13,178 nucleotides of DNA from assembly GCA_003233075.1 (NCBI GenBank), contig QIKQ01000168.1, forward strand, positions 1-13,178, read 5' to 3'. The position numbers and the translations under genes are program-made. This stretch comes from Gammaproteobacteria bacterium (GTDB lineage: Bacteria > Pseudomonadota > Gammaproteobacteria > SZUA-21). The notes under the pieces are model-generated. The model did no database searches. It was not told the DNA's origin and worked only from the letters and a program-made list of their open reading frames with translations. The first letter of the stretch is position 1; every line of letters begins with the position of its first letter. This document shows positions 6,250 to 13,058 of the stretch, piece after piece.

Positions 6250-7194
6250 TTATCCTCCTATGTTATAAAGGTATTCAGTAAATTTATGATAAAGAGGAAT
6301 ACCTAGTATAATGTTGAACGGGAACGTAACACCGAGCGAAGCGGTGAGCGACAAGGTGGGATTGGCTTCTGGCAATGCAATACGCATCGCCGCGGGTACC
6401 GCAATGTAGGAGGCACTTGCCGCCAGGGTTGCCAACAAAACCGTACCACCGATTGAAAGCCCCAGCATCAATCCTAGCCCACTACCCATTATCGCAGAAA
6501 AAACCGGAAAAACAATGCCGAAACCAAGCAGGAAAAAACCGTAACGGCGTAAACTGCTCACCTGGCTTGCCGCAATCAACCCCATCTCCAGTAGAAACAA
6601 TGCCAATACGCCCTTAAACGGATCAAAGAATAAACCGCCTATGGGTTTAATACCTTCAGGTCCGGCTATCCAGCCGATCAGCAGGCCTCCCAGCAGCAGT
6701 ACAATACTTTTGCCCAGGAACACTTCATGCGACAACTTTCCCCATTTGGTTTTACTGGAAATACCCCGCACCAGAATAATGCCGACAAGAATGGCGGGCA
6801 CTTCCAGCAAAACCAGAAACAGCGGAATATATTCTTCAAAAGTGATTTGCTGCGCAGTCAGGTAAGCCGTAGCCACTGCGTAGGTACCCACACTCACCGA
6901 ACCATAATGCGCCGCCACAGATGCCGCATCCGCTTTCTCGAATCGTCCCACGTAGCGTAGCAATGGAAAGGCAATTAACGGCAACACAAAACCCATTGCG
7001 AGCACGGTCACTATGTCCGGCAGCAAATCACCAAATGACTGCTTGGACAGCTCAATGCCCCCTTTGAGACCAATAGCAAGCAGTAATACCACACTGAGAA
7101 ATTCATAAATCGCTGGCGGCAGGCGCATTTCTGCACGCATCAGACCAGCAGCCAGGCCAAGCAAAAAAAAGAGTACGACAGGATCCAGTGACAT
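6250..7194 (-). CDS. sbtA: Sodium-dependent bicarbonate permease, SbtA family
   Basis: A 314-residue inner-membrane protein of the SbtA/DUF897 family, expected to import bicarbonate with sodium and so load the cytoplasm for the carboxysome. It has about ten hydrophobic segments in two halves. Each half carries the family's small-residue motif: AAHYGSVSVGT at 94-104 and AASASYIAVPAAMR at 258-271. FDPFKGVLALFLLEMG (190-205) also matches SbtA. It is shorter than the roughly 370-residue cyanobacterial SbtA because the large central cytoplasmic loop is only about 20 residues. The PII partner follows immediately, the usual transporter/regulator pairing. The start is ATG at 7194 with a poor ribosome-binding site. 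A 119-base gap separates it from cbbQ, so an internal promoter is possible although none is clear. It is the only inorganic-carbon transporter in the window. Confidence 0.9.
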   Translation of the reverse strand: MSLDPVVLFFLLGLAAGLMRAEMRLPPAIYEFLSVVLLLAIGLKGGIELSKQSFGDLLPDIVTVLAMGFVLPLIAFPLLRYVGRFEKADAASVAAHYGSVSVGTYAVATAYLTAQQITFEEYIPLFLVLLEVPAILVGIILVRGISSKTKWGKLSHEVFLGKSIVLLLGGLLIGWIAGPEGIKPIGGLFFDPFKGVLALFLLEMGLIAASQVSSLRRYGFFLLGFGIVFPVFSAIMGSGLGLMLGLSIGGTVLLATLAASASYIAVPAAMRIALPEANPTLSLTASLGVTFPFNIILGIPLYHKFTEYLYNIGG

Positions 7195-7313
7195 AAGCTT
7201 AAACCGTAAAAAAAAGTGTTAATGAATAACCCGGGGGTTCTTCACTCAAACAGCATAGCCACTCCAGGCGACGATTGTTAGTGTTTGATTGAACCCAGGT
7301 TGAAGCCTCAAAC

Positions 7314-8117
7314 CTAAGCAAAAAAGGTATTAACTGCGGCTTCAAGAGTGTCGCGCATATCCATGTCATCCGTGAGCGGTTCTACCAGTGCCATCTGACA
7401 AGCATCTGCAGGACTAATGCCTTTGACGATAAGCTGCCCCGCGTAAATCAGTAAGCGGGTAGACATACCTTCGTCCAGACCGTGACCTTTGAGGTTACGT
7501 GAGCGTTGTGCTACCTGTACCAGCTTTTCGGCGGTACGGGTATCGACACCCGTTTCATGAGCAACAATTTCGACTTCGATTTCGTTAGGTGGATAGTCAA
7601 AGGACATGGCACCAAAACGTTGTTTGGTGGATTGTTTCAGATCCTTCATTATTGACTGGTAGCCAGGATTATAGGAAATAACAATCTGGAAGTCGGGATG
7701 CGCATCGACCTGTTCGCCTTTTTTCTCCAGTGGCAACTGACGGCGGTGATCGGTAAGCGGATGAATGACCACGGTGGTATCCTGCCGTGCTTCGACCACT
7801 TCATCCAGGTAGCAGATAGCGCCGATACGCGCAGCAGCCGTGAGCGGGCCATCCTGCCATTTGGTGCCACTGGCATCGAGCAGAAAACGACCCACCAGAT
7901 CGGATGCCGTCATATCCTCGTTACAGGCGACCGTAATCAGCGGCTTTTGCAGCTTCCACGCCATGTATTCTACAAAGCGGGACTTACCACAGCCGGTAGG
8001 ACCCTTCAGCATCACTGGCATACGCACTGAATAAGCCGCCTCGTAGCGTTCTACTTCTTTGCCAACCTTGTGGTAGTAGGGTTCCTGACTTATCAGGTAT
8101 TGATTATGATCTATCAT
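7314..8117 (-). CDS. cbbQ: Rubisco activase AAA+ subunit CbbQ
   Basis: A MoxR-family AAA+ ATPase that, as a hexamer bound to one CbbO, pulls inhibitory sugar phosphates off Rubisco using ATP. The 267-residue length is typical. Walker A is GPTGCGKS at 39-46, Walker B is ICYLDE at 101-106, sensor-1 is Asn150 in ISYNPG, and an arginine-finger region (STKQRFGA) is at 163-170. DLVGRFLLD at 73-81 and LDEGMSTRLLIYAG at 214-227 are characteristic CbbQ/NorQ stretches. NorQ is the main alternative, but the neighbouring cbbO and carboxysome genes settle it as the Rubisco activase. The ATG at 8117 has GAGGA eight bases upstream. It lies 66 bases after cbbO, so the order is cbbO then cbbQ in this operon. 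The carboxysome context suggests the form that can be packaged with or tethered to the shell. Confidence 0.96.
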   Translation of the reverse strand: MIDHNQYLISQEPYYHKVGKEVERYEAAYSVRMPVMLKGPTGCGKSRFVEYMAWKLQKPLITVACNEDMTASDLVGRFLLDASGTKWQDGPLTAAARIGAICYLDEVVEARQDTTVVIHPLTDHRRQLPLEKKGEQVDAHPDFQIVISYNPGYQSIMKDLKQSTKQRFGAMSFDYPPNEIEVEIVAHETGVDTRTAEKLVQVAQRSRNLKGHGLDEGMSTRLLIYAGQLIVKGISPADACQMALVEPLTDDMDMRDTLEAAVNTFFA

Positions 8118-8183
8118 CTATAAAGTCCTCAATATTCGTCATTATTTAATTCGTTTTTACCCGGCTGTTTTATTTGCGCTAAC

Positions 8184-10589
8184 TTATTTGGTCAGAGATA
8201 GATACAGCTCAGGCAATTTTTCAGGTAAGCGCGACACATGATCCAGAACCAAGAAGTTTTTTGCCCCGAAGATGCGGGAAACGTACTCGTCGGCGTAGGG
8301 ATCCAGCGTTATACAAAAGGTATTGATGTGATTGCGGGCGAGCTCTTCTACTGCCTTTTTGGTGTCAAAGCGCAGGTATTGCGGATCCTGTACATCATTA
8401 TCCGCCGGCTCACCATCGGTCAGCACAAACAATATTTTTTTACTGCTAGCATGCTGCATCATCAAGCTGCCGGCATGACGCATCGCAGCCCCCATCCGGG
8501 TTGATAATTGCCCCGTCATGCCGGCCAGATGCGCTTTTACTTCTTCATCGTAAGGTTCATCAAAATCTTTATAGCGATAATACTCGACATCGTGTCGGCC
8601 ATTTGAGTCGAAACCGTGAATAGCAAAAGGATCACCAATTTTGTCCATGGCATCCGCCATCAGGATTGCAGCTTCACGCGACAGATCGAGTATGGTGACT
8701 TCATCAATGGTGGCTTCTCCTGCTGCTGAATCTACTCCTGCTAAGTCCACTGTTGATACGGCTGACCTTGACTCTGGCAGCGGGTCATTGGTCGACTCGG
8801 ATAGATCAATGAGTAACAGCACAGAAAGGTCACGAACCTGCAGTGTGGTACGAATGCTAATACGTGGATCCGGTTGCACGCCTCGGCGGATATCCACCAT
8901 GGCATCAATGGCCGCGCCTAGATCAATTTCGTCACCATCTTCAACTTTACGCTGCCGTATCACGCCCTGGGGCTGCACTGCTTCAATCAGCGATTTGAGG
9001 CGACGCACCAGGGGTTTATGGCGCTCCAGTATTGCTTCAATATCATCGGGATTGCCCATTTTCGGGCGTTTTTCCAGTAATGTGACCCAGTTAGGGCGCT
9101 CCAGTTGGGTCTGGTAATCCCATTCGTGGTAATGAATGGGCGATGAAATGGGTTCCTTCCCTTCCATCTCATTGTAAGAAACCCCTTCATCTTCATAAGG
9201 AAACAGTTCGGTTTCCAGTACCCAGATTTCCTCTGCATCATCGCCTGCGCTCTCGACTTCTACTTCATTAATCATCTCCATGATACTGACATACTTGCGT
9301 ACCTGCTGGCTTTCGCCAGGCAGTAATTCATGTCCTGCTTCAACAAAATCGGGCGATTGCCACAGGCAGCGGTTATCGTCCCGATAGGGGCTGCTGTATT
9401 GATCGGTTCTTGTGTTGAGCGGTATACCCTGTGCGATGACCTGCTCGGCAAGATTTAGTCCAACTTCGCGTGCCAGCTCGGGTTCTTGCAGACGATCATT
9501 AGCTGATGCCATGGCATCACGCGCCTGTGTGACCAATGGGTGACTATCTATATAGTCTTCATCCAACAGGGCGCGTGCCAGACGATCCAGTATGGGTTGC
9601 AGACCTTCATTCGGCGCGGTATCCGCAGGCAGTAAATTTATCCACAATTGTTTCATGCCGGGAAAGCTGCGTACGACAAGGGCTTCGACACGCGCATCCT
9701 CGATGACTCCAATCATGAGTTTTTGCAAATTGCTTAAATCGTCAGCCTGTGTGTCGTAATGAGAAAACACGATATGAGCAGCGGCATGCGCTGCACTGGC
9801 GCGATAGACATCCATACCAGAAACTGCCTCTGCGTCGTCTGGCGTATAGTCGTCAAACGCATCCGGCAGGTGAATGAAATAATGCTCTATGTAGGGACGA
9901 TAGCCTTCACGGGTTTCAAAATCGCCGGAGGTAGAGCGTAGAAAAAAATCACGCCCCCACAAAGAACGTAGATACATATTCAGGCGGCGCTGTATATTGA
10001 CGAACAGCACGCCACGCTGTTCTTGCTGCAATACCGCTTTGGCCTGCTCACTATTAAGGCTGAAATAGTCCGCCTGAGCTGCAAAATCATTACGATAGGC
10101 GGATATACCCCATGCAATCCAGCGGCGCAAACCACCCAGGGTTAGCTGTCCTAATAACACATTCAGGTTTTCAAGAAATGGACGTACCGCACGTGGCGCT
10201 TTTCCAACCAGGTTGTCTAGCAGGCTCAGGTAGGCTTTAAATAAATCCAGCTCACCTAAGCGGTTTGCAGCGGTAGATGCGGTGGAAAATACCAGTGATA
10301 ACACTTCGGCACTGGTTCTGGAGTACATCTTGATAGCGGTGGAAAGAAGCTCAGGAACGGCCTGTTCACCAATCTCTTTGGCAACCAGATGCGCACTTTC
10401 TATAAAAGATATGACAAGGTCGGTGCCGCGGCCAAGAGACTTTAGCCCAGCCGCACCTTCCAGGTAGGCTTGCAGACCGCGCGGACTGAATACCCGCACT
10501 GCCTCATGCCAGGTTGCCTCCAGTACTTCGCCCGCCTGTTCGCCCAGGTCTTCTAATAAGTCCTGATATTCTGTTAGTTGAATAGCCAA
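8184..10589 (-). CDS. cbbO: Rubisco activase adaptor CbbO (von Willebrand factor A domain)
   Basis: An 801-residue partner of CbbQ that links the AAA+ ring to Rubisco. The C-terminal von Willebrand factor A domain (about 585-801) has an intact metal-binding MIDAS: DLSES at 595-599, a Thr in STRMG near 697, and LTDGEP at 724-729. This domain binds an acidic residue on the Rubisco large subunit. The N-terminal half is helical, and the middle (about 440-500) is strongly acidic. The start is TTG at 10589: an in-frame TGA lies two codons upstream, AAGG sits six bases before the TTG, and the next Met is at residue 88, beyond conserved sequence. TTG is a weak start, fitting the low stoichiometry of CbbO (one per CbbQ hexamer). 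It follows mcdB by 36 bases. Long plus-strand frames inside it are shadows. Confidence 0.95.
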   Translation of the reverse strand: MAIQLTEYQDLLEDLGEQAGEVLEATWHEAVRVFSPRGLQAYLEGAAGLKSLGRGTDLVISFIESAHLVAKEIGEQAVPELLSTAIKMYSRTSAEVLSLVFSTASTAANRLGELDLFKAYLSLLDNLVGKAPRAVRPFLENLNVLLGQLTLGGLRRWIAWGISAYRNDFAAQADYFSLNSEQAKAVLQQEQRGVLFVNIQRRLNMYLRSLWGRDFFLRSTSGDFETREGYRPYIEHYFIHLPDAFDDYTPDDAEAVSGMDVYRASAAHAAAHIVFSHYDTQADDLSNLQKLMIGVIEDARVEALVVRSFPGMKQLWINLLPADTAPNEGLQPILDRLARALLDEDYIDSHPLVTQARDAMASANDRLQEPELAREVGLNLAEQVIAQGIPLNTRTDQYSSPYRDDNRCLWQSPDFVEAGHELLPGESQQVRKYVSIMEMINEVEVESAGDDAEEIWVLETELFPYEDEGVSYNEMEGKEPISSPIHYHEWDYQTQLERPNWVTLLEKRPKMGNPDDIEAILERHKPLVRRLKSLIEAVQPQGVIRQRKVEDGDEIDLGAAIDAMVDIRRGVQPDPRISIRTTLQVRDLSVLLLIDLSESTNDPLPESRSAVSTVDLAGVDSAAGEATIDEVTILDLSREAAILMADAMDKIGDPFAIHGFDSNGRHDVEYYRYKDFDEPYDEEVKAHLAGMTGQLSTRMGAAMRHAGSLMMQHASSKKILFVLTDGEPADNDVQDPQYLRFDTKKAVEELARNHINTFCITLDPYADEYVSRIFGAKNFLVLDHVSRLPEKLPELYLSLTK

Positions 10590-10625
10590 AAATCACCTTA
10601 TGTTCCAGGAGCAAATCCTGTGTAT

Positions 10626-10910
10626 TTAATCGGGCCAGATTCGTTGTGGATGCAAAATTGAATGGCTTGTGACCACACTGGCTTGCTTTTTCTTCAGGCT
10701 GGATTTGGGTTTCTGTCTGGCTTGCTTTTTCTTCAGGCTGGATTTGGGTTTCTGCTTGGCTTCAGTTTTTGCACTGGCCTCTTTTTTTGAACTTGCTGGC
10801 GATTCGCTTACGACCGTTTGTGCTTTATTCGCTTGATTAGTTTCCATCTCAGGCATGTTTTGCTCGGTTTTTTTAATACTGGCAATGAGTTTGTCTTCAA
10901 GTTTAGTCAT
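10626..10910 (-). CDS. mcdB: Carboxysome positioning factor McdB (alpha type)
   Basis: A 94-residue, lysine-rich, low-complexity protein placed directly after the ParA-like gene, as McdB is in alpha-carboxysome operons. McdB coats carboxysomes and stimulates McdA ATPase, so that carboxysomes spread along the nucleoid. What can be seen: a short helical N terminus (LEDKLIASIKKTEQ, 4-17), a disordered Ala/Ser/Lys/Glu middle, and a C terminus HPQRIWPD with a single tryptophan. A lone C-terminal Trp is a known feature of proteobacterial McdB. Two tandem 13-residue blocks, KQKPKSSLKKKQA (52-64) and RQKPKSSLKKKQA (65-77), come from a 39-bp DNA duplication. The ATG overlaps the mcdA stop by eight bases (ATGACTAA) and has GAGG nine bases upstream. 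Sequence similarity in such proteins is low, so the call rests on position, composition and the C-terminal motif. Confidence 0.82.
   Translation of the reverse strand: MTKLEDKLIASIKKTEQNMPEMETNQANKAQTVVSESPASSKKEASAKTEAKQKPKSSLKKKQARQKPKSSLKKKQASVVTSHSILHPQRIWPD
10678..10755 (-). repeat. 39-bp tandem duplication inside mcdB
   Basis: Two adjacent 39-bp units, 10678-10716 and 10717-10755, differ only in the last base. The length is a multiple of three, so the frame is kept and the basic block PKSSLKKKQA is doubled. Near-identity at synonymous positions indicates a recent duplication. Confidence 0.95.
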
Positions 10911-11538
10911 GATTTAAAACCTCTTCAATTATGGATTCGATGTCACTAACAGCCTTCTTTCCACGCGCACCAAACTGGTAAACACTGATGCCTTCCAATG
11001 CTGCCCAACGATAGGCAGCACGTCGCCCCAGTGTATTTTTAAGTGCGGGCAGACCACAGGACAGAAGTGCCTGACGCATGGCATCAGAGAGGGCGCTCCT
11101 AGTTTCAACCTGGTTGCGTACAAAATAAGCGCGTAACCCAGGGTTGATCTTGCGCGCTTGCTGCACAGCCTCCACCATGTGGACACTACTCCAAAGATCA
11201 GGCGGTGAAGGTAAAACAGGGATTAACAGGATATCCACCATTTCCAGTGCGGTCTCAGTGTAACCGCTTCCCAGTGCCGGCGGGCAATCCACTACCACAA
11301 ACCGGTGGTCAGCACTCGCCCAGCTTATCTTCTCTGATAAGTCAGAGTTGGTCGCCAAAACACGCGGCATGCCCTTTATTTCTTCATGATTAATCCAGTG
11401 TTCCAGCGTTCCCTGTGGATCAGCATCCAGCAAAATCGTGTTGTCCCTCGCAGCCAGACCAGCGGCAAGATTGATAGCCAGGGTGGATTTACCACAACCA
11501 CCCTTGAGATTAGCCACTGCAAATTGTGTATTATCCAT
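10903..11538 (-). CDS. mcdA: ParA-type ATPase McdA, carboxysome positioning
   Basis: A ParA/MinD-family ATPase that binds the nucleoid in its ATP form and, with McdB, distributes carboxysomes. From the ATG at 11538 it has 211 residues. The deviant Walker A is KGGCGKST at 12-19 with both lysines; DADPQGT at 38-44 is the switch I region; Walker B is VVVDCPP at 80-86. The frame is open to a TTG at 11550, but the ATG is preferred because it gives ATGGATAA, an 8-base overlap with the acRAF stop, identical in form to the junctions on either side. The ribosome-binding site is poor, so translation is probably coupled to acRAF. Chromosome- or plasmid-segregation ParA is excluded by context: no ParB gene or parS site is seen, and shell, Rubisco-assembly and mcdB genes surround it. 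Confidence 0.93.
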   Translation of the reverse strand: MDNTQFAVANLKGGCGKSTLAINLAAGLAARDNTILLDADPQGTLEHWINHEEIKGMPRVLATNSDLSEKISWASADHRFVVVDCPPALGSGYTETALEMVDILLIPVLPSPPDLWSSVHMVEAVQQARKINPGLRAYFVRNQVETRSALSDAMRQALLSCGLPALKNTLGRRAAYRWAALEGISVYQFGARGKKAVSDIESIIEEVLNHD

Positions 11539-11821
11539 CGTTTGGCCCAATCAAATCCTGGCTGGTCAACACATCAACTTTTTCTGAAAAATCAAAATCG
11601 ACCTGTGCAAGCGTTTCATCTCGCGCTTTTATAGACACATTCACATGTGTCCGGCTGAAAGTCAGATCAGGGTAATAATTTTCACTTTCCGATAGTTCCT
11701 CTAATCGATCAAGGAAAGTCCGCGTTTGATCATAGTCCAAAAAATCGAAACGCCGGGAGATAAGCTGTAACCGCTTTTGTACTTTCCAGGCACTGTCAGT
11801 CTGCTGTTGTTTTTCAGCCAT
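11531..11821 (-). CDS. acRAF: Alpha-carboxysome Rubisco assembly factor (pterin dehydratase-like fold)
   Basis: A 96-residue protein of the pterin-4a-carbinolamine dehydratase fold, of the type encoded in alpha-carboxysome operons and known to help fold or assemble form IA Rubisco. The family core is visible: AWKVQKRLQLISRRFDFLDY at 11-30, FLDRLEELSESENYYPDLTF at 36-55, and THVNVSI at 58-64. The paired active-site histidines of true dehydratases, normally just before the PDL position, are Tyr-Tyr here, so it should not be an enzyme. The frame extends upstream to 11929, but that part lies in the ferritin gene. The ATG at 11821 overlaps the ferritin stop by eight bases (ATGGCTGA) and gives the expected family length. 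It overlaps mcdA downstream in the same way. Confidence 0.9.
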   Translation of the reverse strand: MAEKQQQTDSAWKVQKRLQLISRRFDFLDYDQTRTFLDRLEELSESENYYPDLTFSRTHVNVSIKARDETLAQVDFDFSEKVDVLTSQDLIGPNDG

Positions 11822-12263
11822 GGCTGGACTCCTTGGTTCCCAGGGTAGCCAGCCATAACTCCAACGCTTCCAGATGTTGGCGTTCTTCCTGCAATAGATC
11901 AGTAAACAGACGACAGGCTGCATCATCACGTATACGTGTGCTATATCGACTCATCTCGGTGTACAGGCGAATAGCATCTACTTCCAGATGCCAGTCCGCT
12001 ATCAACATTTCTCTCAGGCTTCGACCTGATCGAACCGCTGGAAGCTGTGCTCCGTTGGGCAACAACCCCAGACTTAGCATGTGCCGGATCAGCCGCTGTG
12101 CATGCGCCAGCTCCTCCTCAGACTCGCCTCGCAACTTGTCTGCAGCTTCATTCAGACCCCACATTTCACATAGCGTGGACTGAGTAAGATATTGTCGCAC
12201 AGCCGCCATTTCATGATTCAAAGCACGAAATAGGTAACCTGTCAGTTTTGGATCCATTCGCAT
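11814..12263 (-). CDS. Bacterioferritin-like protein of the carboxysome operon
   Basis: A 149-residue four-helix ferritin-like protein. The di-iron ligands align with E. coli bacterioferritin at the same numbers: Glu18, Glu51, His54, Glu94, Glu127 and His130. The haem-ligand Met52 of bacterioferritin is Leu here (EELAHAQ), so haem binding is unlikely. Genes like this are common just after csoS1 in alpha-carboxysome loci; their role is unsettled, with iron storage or redox/iron supply suggested. The ATG at 12263 makes the N terminus (MRMDPKLTGYL) line up with E. coli Bfr; an ATG two codons later at 12257 is possible. The ribosome-binding site is weak. It lies 76 bases after the last csoS1 copy with no terminator between, and its stop overlaps the acRAF start. 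Confidence 0.9.
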   Translation of the reverse strand: MRMDPKLTGYLFRALNHEMAAVRQYLTQSTLCEMWGLNEAADKLRGESEEELAHAQRLIRHMLSLGLLPNGAQLPAVRSGRSLREMLIADWHLEVDAIRLYTEMSRYSTRIRDDAACRLFTDLLQEERQHLEALELWLATLGTKESSHG

Positions 12264-12339
12264 GATCGTCTTAAAAACACTCTATAGCACCTATCACCTT
12301 AATAACAGAGATAATAGTGCCATATATTTTTTCAGATAA

Positions 12340-12673
12340 TTAGCTGACTTCAATAGCATCATCTACAGCGTTAGGCAGTATGTTTTCTACTTCACCATGC
12401 ACACGCGCAATAATGTGGGCTGAAACCAGGCCATCACCCACACGTTCACAGGCATTCACCCACACGTTCACAGGCATCGGCGCCCGCACGTACCGCTGCG
12501 TTGACTGCACCGGTTTCGCCACGCACCAGTACAGTAACGTAACCGCCACCTACAAACTGACGGCCGACCAGTCGAACTTCGGCCGCTTTGGTCATGGCAT
12601 CAGCCGCTTCAATGGCAGGAACCAGACCACGGGTCTCGATCATGCCTAATGCAACTCCAGATATATCACTCAT
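12340..12673 (-). pseudogene. csoS1: Carboxysome shell protein CsoS1, last copy, frameshifted by a 22-bp duplication
   Basis: A BMC-domain hexamer that tiles the carboxysome shell facets. The N-terminal part is intact from ATG at 12673 (RBS GGAGA), with GMIETRGLVPAIEAADAM at 10-27 and the pore loop FVGGG at 40-44. After ADACERVG it shifts frame and stops at 12446 (75 residues). The remainder, VGDGLVSAHIIARVHGEVENILPNAV plus a short tail ending DAIEVS, continues in the next frame to the stop at 12340. The cause is a 22-bp exact tandem duplication at 12434-12477. Removing one unit restores a 103-residue protein. Its position and C-terminal extension match the csoS1B slot. The rest shows no decay, so either a very recent mutation or an assembly error is likely. 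Confidence 0.88.
12434..12477. repeat. 22-bp tandem duplication breaking csoS1
   Basis: Two identical 22-bp units, 12434-12455 and 12456-12477, where the other two csoS1 copies have one such segment. The extra 22 bp shift the frame by one. The right edge (...GGCAT before CGGC) is the same as that of the 7-bp duplication in the neighbouring copy. Confidence 0.95.
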
Positions 12674-12713
12674 TCTATATTCTCCAGACTATTTATTAAT
12701 TTTAGGTTCTACC

Positions 12714-13017
12714 TTAGCCTTCGACAGCGTTAGGCAGTATGTTTTCTACTTCACCATGCACACGCGCAATAATGTGGGCTGAAACCAGGCCATCACCCAC
12801 ACGTTCACAGGCATCAGGCATCGGCACCCGCACGGACTGCTGCGTTAACTGCACCGGTTTCACCACGTACCATGACAGTAACGTAACCGCCACCCACAAA
12901 TTGACGGCCAACCAGCCTGACTTCGGCCGCTTTGGTCATGGCATCAGCCGCTTCAATGGCAGGAACCAGACCACGGGTCTCGATCATGCCTAATGCAATT
13001 CCAGGTATATCACTCAT
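12714..13017 (-). pseudogene. csoS1: Carboxysome shell protein CsoS1, middle copy, frameshifted by a 7-bp duplication
   Basis: A second tandem CsoS1 shell protein gene. It starts at ATG 13017 with AGGAGA upstream, reads MSDIPGIALGMIETRGLVPA, includes the FVGGG pore loop, and stops early after GADA at 12814 (67 residues). The C-terminal part, DACERVGDGLVSAHIIARVHGEVENILPNAVEG, continues in the next frame to 12714. The cause is a tandem CAGGCAT pair at 12808-12821 (plus strand); removing one 7-bp unit gives a normal 98-residue protein. It is nearly identical to its neighbours: 91 bases (12365-12455 and 12724-12814) are the same in this and the previous copy. Position suggests csoS1A. No other lesion is seen. 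Confidence 0.88.
12808..12821. repeat. 7-bp tandem duplication breaking csoS1
   Basis: CAGGCAT occurs twice in a row (12808-12814, 12815-12821), against once at the equivalent site in the copy at the right edge (near 13154-13160). The extra seven bases change the frame by one. Confidence 0.95.
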
Positions 13018-13058
13018 TCTATTTCTCCTAGAGTATTGATTAATTTCAGGTTTCTACC

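Noticed and set aside
7195..7313. Terminator between cbbQ and sbtA
   Set aside because: The AACCCCCGGGTT palindrome allows only about four base pairs with a proper loop, and the T8 tract is separated from it by about 15 bases.
8641..9117. A 158-codon plus-strand open frame opposite cbbO
   Set aside because: It is Ser/Arg/Thr-rich shadow coding antisense to well-conserved cbbO sequence, with no ribosome-binding site or family match.
10678..10755. CRISPR or mobile-element repeat
   Set aside because: The two 39-bp units are directly adjacent without spacers and lie in frame inside a coding sequence.
10903..11538. Plasmid or chromosome partition locus
   Set aside because: The ParA-like protein has no ParB gene or parS repeats nearby, while shell, acRAF, mcdB and cbbO neighbours identify it as McdA.
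11531..11821. Active pterin-4a-carbinolamine dehydratase
   Set aside because: The fold matches, but the catalytic histidine pair is replaced by Tyr-Tyr and the gene lies in a carboxysome operon, so an assembly-factor role is preferred.
11822..11929. Longer N terminus for acRAF starting at 11929
   Set aside because: The extra 36 codons lie wholly inside the ferritin gene and do not resemble the family; ATG 11821 gives the normal length and the 8-nt overlap.
12340..13017. Programmed ribosomal frameshifting in csoS1
   Set aside because: The frame changes coincide with exact tandem duplications and there is no slippery sequence or stimulatory element, so insertion or artefact explains them better.
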